Below, piece after piece: positions 33,414 through 40,300 of a stretch of DNA of 64,000 nt (positions within the stretch are counted from its first letter, which is position 1; every line of letters starts with the position of its first letter). The notes under the pieces were generated by a model. The model made no database searches. It saw only the letters and a program-made list of their open reading frames with translations, and had not been told where the DNA came from. The stretch lies in assembly GCF_015680405.1 (NCBI RefSeq), contig NZ_JADLJS010000024.1, forward strand, positions 16,015-80,014. Direction: 5' to 3'. Origin of the DNA: Pseudomonas pudica. GTDB taxonomy: Bacteria > Pseudomonadota > Gammaproteobacteria > Pseudomonadales > Pseudomonadaceae. Made by a program: the position numbers and the translations under genes.

Positions 33414-33974
33414 ATGAATATTCCAAACCTGCTCACCGTTCTACGCGTCCTGCTCATCCCGATCTTCATACTGCTGTTCTATATGCCGTACCACTGGAGC
33501 TACATGGCCGCCAGCAGTGTGTTCGCCGTTGCCGCCGCCACCGACTGGCTGGACGGCTACCTGGCGCGTCGCCTGCAGCAGAGCACGCCGTTCGGTGCCT
33601 TCCTCGACCCTGTGGCCGACAAGCTGATGGTGGCGGTGGCCCTGGTGCTGCTGGTGCAGACCCATGCCAACTTCTGGCTGACCCTGCCGGCCGCGGTGAT
33701 CATCGGCCGCGAGATCGTGGTGTCGGCGCTGCGCGAGTGGATGGCCGAGCTGGGCGCCCGGGCGCATGTAGCGGTGTCCAACCTTGGCAAGTGGAAAACC
33801 GCGGCGCAGATGCTGGCGCTGGTGATCCTGCTGGCCAACCCGCCGGCGGTGACCTTCTGGGTAATCCTCGGCTACGCGCTGCTGCTGGTGGCGGCGGGGC
33901 TGACCCTGTGGTCGATGGTGCACTACCTGCTGGCCGCCTGGCCGCACCTGCGCGAAGGCTCTGAGCAGAAATAA
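33414..33974 (+). CDS. pgsA: CDP-diacylglycerol-glycerol-3-phosphate 3-phosphatidyltransferase
   Basis: Makes phosphatidylglycerol phosphate in the inner membrane; 186 residues with four or five hydrophobic helices. The CDP-alcohol phosphotransferase motif D-G-x2-A-R-x8-G-x3-D-x3-D reads DGYLARRLQQSTPFGAFLDPVAD. ATG 33414 chosen for the standard N-terminus MNIPNLLTVLRV. Third gene of gacA-uvrC-pgsA, followed by tRNA-Gly as in other gammaproteobacteria. Confidence 0.97.
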   Translation: MNIPNLLTVLRVLLIPIFILLFYMPYHWSYMAASSVFAVAAATDWLDGYLARRLQQSTPFGAFLDPVADKLMVAVALVLLVQTHANFWLTLPAAVIIGREIVVSALREWMAELGARAHVAVSNLGKWKTAAQMLALVILLANPPAVTFWVILGYALLLVAAGLTLWSMVHYLLAAWPHLREGSEQK

Positions 33975-34038
33975 AAGTTTTTTTGAATCAAGGGGTTGAC
34001 GCTGTTTTAGAAATCGCTAGAATGGCACCCATCACGAC

Positions 34039-34114
<76 letters not shown>

Positions 34115-34156
34115 AATATAGATTTACAGGGTTCCATGGAAATCTGTAAATCATTG

Positions 34157-34182
34157 AAAAAAGACGCTTCGGCGTCTTTTTT
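34157..34182 (+). terminator. Rho-independent terminator after tRNA-Gly
   Basis: aaaaaagacgc ttcg gcgtctttttt: an 11-bp stem with a stable TTCG loop and a T-tract, 42 bases past the tRNA. It is symmetrical (A-tract upstream), so it could also work on the minus strand. Confidence 0.92.
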
Positions 34183-34321
34183 CGTTTCAGTCAGATCCAT
34201 CAGGATCCATGGCATTCGGGCCTTTCCAGGCTTTGTACGAAATCCCAAGAAACCCAATCACCGCCCCTCGAACGCTGAAACTTTGCAGAGTCCCCCGGCA
34301 TCGACGGAAAGGCATTCTGTG

Positions 34322-34393
34322 ATGGCAAAGCGTTACGAATACTCGGACGAGGTGTGGGGTGTGGTCTCCGAGCTCCTCATCAAGCCCCAGCAG
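34322..34393 (+). pseudogene. 5' stub of an IS5-family transposase
   Basis: The first 24 codons (MAKRYEYSDEVWGVVSELLI...) match the N-terminus of IS5-group transposases as I know them (MAKRYE(L/Y)SDE.W..V..L). The frame then enters vgrG-derived DNA and stops at 34405. The upstream ctgaaactttgcagagtc may be the remains of an IS end. A deletion or recombination has removed the rest. Confidence 0.6.
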
Positions 34394-34540
34394 CTACCGG
34401 CCTAGCCTTGGGATATCCGCACCCGGCAGGAGCTGACTCGTTGTTCTGGCTTTCACGGTACCAGGGAAAGCTGACCTTTACTCGGCCCCACTCATCGCAA
34501 TAGATCTCTTCTCCCTTCGGGCCGACCAAGGTAGCCTCGT
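34378..34540 (-). pseudogene. Internal fragment of a vgrG gene
   Basis: About 160 bases closely matching the intact vgrG at 43180-43340 (encodes VGPKGEEIYCDEWGRVKVSFPW.RESQNNE). A one-base deletion (GAGTTC to GAGTC) after the NNE codons shifts the frame, and a TGG codon has become TAG. The 5' side runs into unrelated sequence at about 34540 and the 3' side joins the transposase stub. Remnant of an earlier VgrG cassette. In 34541-34654 nothing further is recognised. Confidence 0.85.
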
Positions 34541-34654
34541 GTGCTCCGCCGATGTGACGATGAGGTCCATGGTGTTCTTCGTGCATGAACTGCATGGACA
34601 GCTCATTGGTCGACAAGTCCGGTTGCGTACACTTATGCTGGTGAAATTATGGTT

Positions 34655-35152
34655 TTACCAGTTTAGCTTTAGTTCTTCGTTTATTGTTTCCCAGAATCTG
34701 TGATTGCTAAGAGCTTTAAGCAAGGGGAGCGTTAGGGCCTCTGTATTTGATATTTCAACTTCCTCATTGAGGATGTTGACTTTTTTCCAGTTGTTGTGTG
34801 TTCCGTACAGGAAGTAGTAGTTTCGATAGGATTCTGGTGATGATATCTCTTGATGGCCAATTATTCTCCAGTCGCCACCTTTGTCAATTTTCTTGTCGAA
34901 TAAAGCGTAACTATCTAGCAGTAGCGGTCGGCCTGCTAAGGCTGATTGTTCAAGTTCTTGCTGGGTGATTGATGGGCTGTCTTTAGTGATATTTAATATT
35001 TCGACTGCGTGGCCTACAATCATTTTTGACAAGATTTTACCGAAATGATAGTTGCTGTTGTCTTTGGTGAGGCAAAATATATCTCCAACAGAGATTTTTC
35101 TCAGCATTGTTCTCTCTTTATCTTCCCACTTCCAGGTTTTTAGTTCTTTCAT
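34655..35152 (-). CDS. Putative orphan immunity protein (Imm26-like)
   Basis: 165-residue soluble protein coded by AT-rich DNA unlike the core genome. The segment RKISVGDIFCLTKDNSNYHFGKIL resembles the start of immunity protein 26 (GDxFxIP...G.v), found beside polymorphic toxins. ATG 35152 has GGAG eight bases upstream; an in-frame TTG lies six bases earlier. No toxin gene sits next to it; its neighbours are vgrG and eag remnants, so its effector seems to have been lost. Family call is tentative. Confidence 0.5.
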   Translation of the reverse strand: MKELKTWKWEDKERTMLRKISVGDIFCLTKDNSNYHFGKILSKMIVGHAVEILNITKDSPSITQQELEQSALAGRPLLLDSYALFDKKIDKGGDWRIIGHQEISSPESYRNYYFLYGTHNNWKKVNILNEEVEISNTEALTLPLLKALSNHRFWETINEELKLNW

Positions 35153-35206
35153 GGGCAAGCTCCTATTTTTTTGTTCTTGCTGGCTTAATTGATGTTGAGT
35201 GGCATG

Positions 35207-35536
35207 TTGACTTGCTGTAGTTGATCACCAGCAGCCGGTGCTGACCTAGAATCATGCAGGCGGCCTGGAGCTGGAAGTTGGGCTTGTCCCCCACCTTGAA
35301 TTCAATGGCCATTTCTCGAGCTTCGACGGAGTGCTCACCTCCCCCAAACGTGCGATCTTCGTGGGTGTGATGGTCATTGCCCCGGACTTTTTTCGCAGCA
35401 TCCGCAGTTGGTCATCGATGGCTTGGTCTAGAGTCTTGTCGTTGCCGACGGGGCTGCGCGCCATTACCAACGTGGTGTCTCGAGCACGAAAGCGCAGCAT
35501 GTTGAGCGTCAGGTCTTCAGGTGCTTCCTCGCCTAG
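35207..35536 (-). pseudogene. Frameshifted, 5'-replaced copy of the Eag chaperone gene
   Basis: About 330 bases aligning nearly base for base with 42118-42446 of the intact eag gene (EEAPEDLTLNMLRFRARDTTLVMARSPV.NDKTLDQAIDDQLRM). A one-base deletion in a C-run near 35340 (ccgccccccaaa in the intact copy, cctcccccaaa here) destroys the last third. The 5' end is replaced by sequence that includes a hairpin repeat. It is evidence of cassette duplication and decay. Confidence 0.88.
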
Positions 35537-35545
35537 GTCGGAAGC

Positions 35546-35582
35546 GGCGGCAACAGATACTGCTGAGATGTCTGTTGTTCGC
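35546..35582. repeat. Hairpin repeat, copy 1 of 3
   Basis: ggcggcaacaga..tctgttgttcgc: 7-bp arms at 35551-35557 and 35571-35577. Similar elements are at 36333 and 36480. Sits at the break where homology to the intact eag gene stops. Confidence 0.55.
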
Positions 35583-35614
35583 CTGCTTTGGTTGACCATA
35601 AAGTAGTATTGATT

Positions 35615-35652
35615 TGACGGTGGTTGCAGATCTATCTGCAATCGCCGTCAAT
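35615..35652. repeat. 18-bp inverted repeat 3' of the SUKH gene
   Basis: ttgacggtggttgcagat and its complement with two mismatches flank a 2-base loop. It lies 37 bases past the stop of the minus-strand gene; a T-run is lacking, so it may be a weak terminator or part of a mobile element. Confidence 0.5.
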
Positions 35653-35688
35653 GTTTATAACGCCACGCAGATGGTGATATTTACATAA

Positions 35689-36207
35689 TTATGGTTTTCT
35701 CGATCCTCTTATGGCGTCGAGGAAAGCGCGAAAATTGGGAGCGATAAGTATTGCGCTCGAGGGATCGGATAGGTGCTCTGATCTCGTGTATCTAATAACT
35801 CCGGTTGCTGTGTCAATCCAGAAGTCGTTGTCGCCAGCGTCACCCGCGAAAGGGATGTTTTTTGAAAGAAAGCAGGAGTTAGCTTTGTGATGAATTATTC
35901 TTAAGTCTAGTTTTTCTGTTGTCGACATTAATCTTGAGTGTGTCTGGTTTGGGTGCGCGGGTATAAAGTTGAACGCTTCGATTTCTAGGAGGTTGTAGTC
36001 GTCTGGCTTTAAGGTGTAAATGTCTTCTCTGTAGATATAGGCGCCGCCATCAAGGTATCCTCCATTATAGGTGGAGTAAAATGATATTAGGCTGTCTCTT
36101 TCAGGGAAATTGTTAGGGAATATCTGTTTTAATGAGTTAATGCTCAATCCTGGCAGTGAGTCGTTGAGCATGATGTCATTATGGGTAAATAGCTTTTTCT
36201 TGCCCAT
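35689..36207 (-). CDS. SMI1/KNR4 (SUKH) family putative immunity protein
   Basis: 172 residues, AT-rich. The fold signature is seen in LPGLSINSLKQIFPNNFPERDSLISFYSTYNGGYLDGGAYIY and the late FWIDTATGVIRY, NFRAFLDAIRG. SUKH proteins are a common immunity group in polymorphic toxin loci. ATG 36207 (AAGG upstream) chosen over the in-frame codon at 36252. No toxin is adjacent, only hairpin repeats and the eag pseudogene, so it probably guards against an effector no longer encoded here. Confidence 0.65.
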   Translation of the reverse strand: MGKKKLFTHNDIMLNDSLPGLSINSLKQIFPNNFPERDSLISFYSTYNGGYLDGGAYIYREDIYTLKPDDYNLLEIEAFNFIPAHPNQTHSRLMSTTEKLDLRIIHHKANSCFLSKNIPFAGDAGDNDFWIDTATGVIRYTRSEHLSDPSSAILIAPNFRAFLDAIRGSRKP

Positions 36208-36332
36208 TTGTCTTAACCTTTGCGTAAAGTGGATTTTTATTAATGGCACCACTTTGCATGTTGGTGTATTGGGCTTGGAATTTTGCGAAAGGGAGTTCCA
36301 TGTTTTTCTCCTGTGGGCAAGTGGTTTTATTT

Positions 36333-36370
36333 GGTGGCAACAGACATACTGCTGGATGTCTGTTGATCGC
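36333..36370. repeat. Hairpin repeat, copy 2 of 3
   Basis: Perfect 10-bp arms caacagacat (36338-36347) and atgtctgttg (36356-36365) with an 8-base loop, in the same ggnggcaa...gttgnncgc context as copy 1. The whole 36208-36543 stretch holds no convincing gene beyond these repeats. Confidence 0.6.
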
Positions 36371-36479
36371 CCTTTTCGCTTAGTGAATGGTCAGCTCGAC
36401 ATTCATCATATCCATGCCTTCACCGCGTTCCATGGCTCTGGTTGTGCTGACTTGATCGGAGAGTCCCTAGGGCAGGAGC

Positions 36480-36521
36480 GGCAGCAATAGATATACATCT
36501 ATATTGGTTTCTATTGTTCGC
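36480..36521. repeat. Hairpin repeat, copy 3 of 3
   Basis: ggcagcaataga (36480-36491) and tctattgttcgc (36510-36521) are the arms, diverged from copies 1 and 2 but with paired changes that keep the stem. It begins 23 bases past the stop of the Rhs-linked immunity gene. Confidence 0.5.
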
Positions 36522-36543
36522 TCACTCCAATTGCTGTGAGTTT

Positions 36544-37338
36544 TTATATTTTGTCCATGATATCTTGCTGTTCGGAAAACCAAAATTTTATAGCTGAGTC
36601 ATTAATTCCGTTTGTGCCTGTCCAGAAGTCAATGGGGTATCGCCAATCAGATTTTGATGTTTTTGCGGATTTTGAAAAGGGAGGTGTGTATTCATAGATA
36701 TAGCCTGGGTGCAAAGGGGATTGCAAGATTCCGGTAAATCCGAGAGTTTCTAGTAGGCCTCTGATTTCTTCTTTTGGAAAATTTAAGTGCTTATTGTTGC
36801 TTAGTCTTTTAAGTAGCGATGTGGGAGTCTCGTTTATTGGAGAGATGGCTAGTTCGCTTAAAAGAACTATGAATCTCTCGTTTGTGAATTTTTTTGGTGC
36901 TGGTAGATTAGTGTCTAGTTGTAAATAGAGAGCTAGATCTGCAGGAGTCATGCTTCTTAATGAGCCGTAGAGGTATCTGGAGCAGTTGATAAGTGTCAGG
37001 TCTATGGTTTGAGTCTCGAAGGCTCCGCAAGTTTTGCAGTAAACGTCGAGTCCTTGGTAAGTGTGGCGTGGTAACTTTGATGCAACTGAAAAGGCCGAAA
37101 AAGCGGCTCTGTATTCAGGTTTGAAGTTTTGAACCCCGTAGAGGAAGTGATCTGTAACAAGTTTTTTGGATGTTGATTTGAGTGAATGGTCAAGCCACCT
37201 CAGGCACTCGTCGTGAGACATTGTTTTTGGGGGGATGTATAGCTCTGATTCAATCAAGATGCTGATATCTTCGTCATGGCTGTCTATACCTATAGAGTAA
37301 TTCTTTAACGCTTTTTTGGTTCTGGCTGGGATTTTCAT
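36544..37338 (-). CDS. Predicted cognate immunity protein of the Rhs effector
   Basis: 264 residues, family not recognised. It starts 14 bases past the rhs stop on the same strand and shares the AT-rich composition of the toxin-coding end, the standard layout of an Rhs-CT immunity gene. Visible: a CKTCGAFE Cys pair near the middle, helical central part (LLSELAISPINETPTSLLKRLSN), and an aromatic C-terminal part (DWRYPIDFWTGTNGINDSAIKFWF). ATG 37338 is used; an in-frame TTG at 37362 would overlap rhs. No signal peptide, so cytoplasmic. Role inferred from position. Confidence 0.6.
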   Translation of the reverse strand: MKIPARTKKALKNYSIGIDSHDEDISILIESELYIPPKTMSHDECLRWLDHSLKSTSKKLVTDHFLYGVQNFKPEYRAAFSAFSVASKLPRHTYQGLDVYCKTCGAFETQTIDLTLINCSRYLYGSLRSMTPADLALYLQLDTNLPAPKKFTNERFIVLLSELAISPINETPTSLLKRLSNNKHLNFPKEEIRGLLETLGFTGILQSPLHPGYIYEYTPPFSKSAKTSKSDWRYPIDFWTGTNGINDSAIKFWFSEQQDIMDKI

Positions 37339-37352
37339 GATGGAGTGCTCTG

Positions 37353-40300
37353 CTATTTGCAAATACTTGGGATTTTCTGAGTGGGTGGGGTGTGTGGGTG
37401 AGCCATGTTGTTAAGAGAGGGAAGTTTGGTTGGTGATGTGACCCCTTTGCTTTCTAAATACGCCCCTGCTTGAGCAAGATATGCTGAACGGTTACGGTTT
37501 TTGTCTGAGATGCCAGGATCCACGTTTCCTCTAACTCTACCTGTTCCACGGCCAAGTACGCCATTCTCGCGACTACCAATATCTTCTATCCCCCGGACAA
37601 TGTCTCTTCTCGTGCCGACTGGTGTGACCTGGTGAATTGTATCTCCAGCTTGGAAGCGGTATCCATCGATACCTTTGTTCTTACTATGGCGCCGCGCTAC
37701 GGTCTTTAGGGTTTCTTTATCAGATGCGCGCCCATGGTAATATGGGCCACTACTGTCGACTAGGACGTAGTTCCAGTCCAGACCAAGTGGGTCGGTATAG
37801 GTAGTCGGATTCGGTGGGTATGGATAAAGATTGGTGTTACCCATGAGCCCGATAGGATCCGGCTGTGTGAAGCGACCAAGATCTGGGTCGTAGAGTCTGA
37901 AAATATTGTAATAAAAAGATATTTCAATATCTGCGTACTGGCCTTGATGTCGAAGATTTTGTTGTCGTCTTTCTGCTAAGCGGTGCCACTCGCCATGTGT
38001 CTTGCCCCAGCCATGATAGTCACTTCGCCACGTGATATCCCCATTGCTATCAGTTAGTTGTTCAGGAAGTCCTGCCAAGTTGGTGTGAAAATAGTGGATA
38101 TCCTCTTGGCTAGGACTTCCATCTATTCGCGCCAATGGCTCATAGCCGTTCGTGTTGGCATAGATGAAAAGACTGTACATACCACTTTGTATCTCCTGCA
38201 GCAGGCGGAACCCTTGCCAGTAGAACACTACCTGTTGACGTGGTTCAGAGTGTTCGTCTTGGTAAACCTCCTTGCTGATTCGTCTTCCCAGTGGATCGTA
38301 ACGAAACACAACACGTTCGCGCTCACCGCTGCGATACTGGTCTACGCAAATCAGACGTTGTTCAGCGTCGTACTCGAAGTACTGTACCCAGTTACTCCCA
38401 ATCCTTTTCTCGCACAATCGCCCAAATCGATCATAGCGATAGCGTTTGTCCTGATAGACCAGTACACGGTTGTGTTTGATCAGGCCGTTGAGCTTCGGCC
38501 CGTCGAACAGGTTGCCGGCCTTGTCATATTTGAAATCCTCAACCTGTGTCGCTTGCCAGTTGGGGCGAGACTGCTGAGTACTCTGCAACTGCTCGTTCGG
38601 ATCGTAGCCATACCGGTTGCTACCGGTGTAACTCTTGCCGGTGTGTGGGGAGCGATGAAAATGGCCGATGATCTGTTCAAGGTGTGCGGCGTCTTCAGTT
38701 GCAACGTCGGCAACACCACGACGCTGGGTTTGGGTCAGAATCTCAGCAATCAGGTTGTCACTAGCATCGTAGCGGTAGCTCTTCTCAAGTAAAGGCAGCA
38801 TTTCAACCGGGGCATCGCGATAGTGGATGGTCTTGCTACCCAGACGGCCGCTCTGGTCATAGCGGGTGCGAGTGATGAGACTTCCCTGAGTACGTAGCAC
38901 TTCGTCGTGCACCGCATCGCGCTCGAAGTCACTGATGACCCGGCCGTTCAGGTTGATCTGATGAAGGTGCCCACTGCCGTAGTGCAGGTAGTTCAGTTGT
39001 CGCTGGTCAGGCAGTGTCAACGTCTGCAGATTGCCCAGTTCGTCATAGCGGTATTGCAGCAGCCCGGCACTGTTGGTTTCGCTGAGCAACTGCCCGTTCG
39101 CGTCATAGGTGTAATCAAGCTGCTGTTGCTCACCCTGGTTGTCCGTGAACGTGATGGACAACAGGTTGTCGGCGGGGTCATAGCTGTAGTCGGTGATGCC
39201 ATCCTCGGTGCGTTTGCTCAGCAGGCGGCCAACGGCATCACGTTGGAAATCATGGCGAATCGAAGTGGCCCGTGTCGGCGGGGCGTTGTCGGAGAGGGGT
39301 GGCTGTTCGTATGAAGAGGGGACATGGGTTAGGCTGGTGACACCGTCGAGTGTGTCGTACTCGTATATCCGGCCACTTCCATCCAGATCTTGTTGTGCCA
39401 CCAGGCGGTCAAGTTTGTCCCAGCCAAACGTGTAGGACTCTTCATTCTCGTTGGTGAGTTGCAGCAGGCGACCATAGGCGTCGTAGCGAAACTTCACGCT
39501 GTACCCCATGGCATCGGTGCGTTTTACCAGGCGGCCGCTGCGGTCATAGCGAAACTGCAAGATCTTTTGCGCGGGATCGATGTAGCGCGTCAGCTGGCCG
39601 GCGGTATCAACTTCGTAGCGGTCGATACGACCATCGGGTCGTTCGCTTTCTATGAGATAGCCGCGAGCGTCATAGCGGAAGTGGGTCTGCTCTCCGCGGG
39701 CATTGATGCTTTCGCTCAGGCGGCCATGCAAGTCGTAGTGGTACAGCGTCTGGTTGTTGCTGCAGTCGCGATAGCTGAGCAACTGGCCACGGGTGTTCCA
39801 ACCCAGGTGCTTGGTCTTTTCGAGGGCATCGGTGACGCGGGTAACACGACCTTCCGGGTTGTATTGATACTGTGTGCTCCGGCCCAGTGGGTCCTGTTCC
39901 CACAGTAAATTGCCATGAGCATCGTAGCCGTAGCGCCGGGTACGTCCTGCTCCGTCTGTGACCTGAACGGGCAAGGCCCAGTGGCGCAGATAGCTTATGC
40001 GTTCGCTTCGCCCAAGCGGGTCACGTGTCTCGATCAGACGCCCGATATCGTCATAGCTGTATTCCCACTCGCCGCCCTGTGGATCAGTTCGTTTGACCAA
40101 CTGGCCGGCGACGATCTCTGCTTGCCAGCAGTTCCCAAGTGCATCGACATGCTTGTAAACGTCGTATAGCGGGCCCCAGAAATAGCGGTCTATACGTCCC
40201 AGTCCGTCTGTTACGAGGGTTTCGCCTTCTTCGAGGTTGTACTCGAACTTGTACTCCTCCCCATCGCTACCCCAGTGGCGAACCACCCGCCATTCGTGGT

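Noticed and set aside
36110..36490. 126-codon plus-strand frame over the SUKH gene start and hairpin repeats
   Set aside because: Runs antisense through a better-supported gene and through repeats; no recognised domain.
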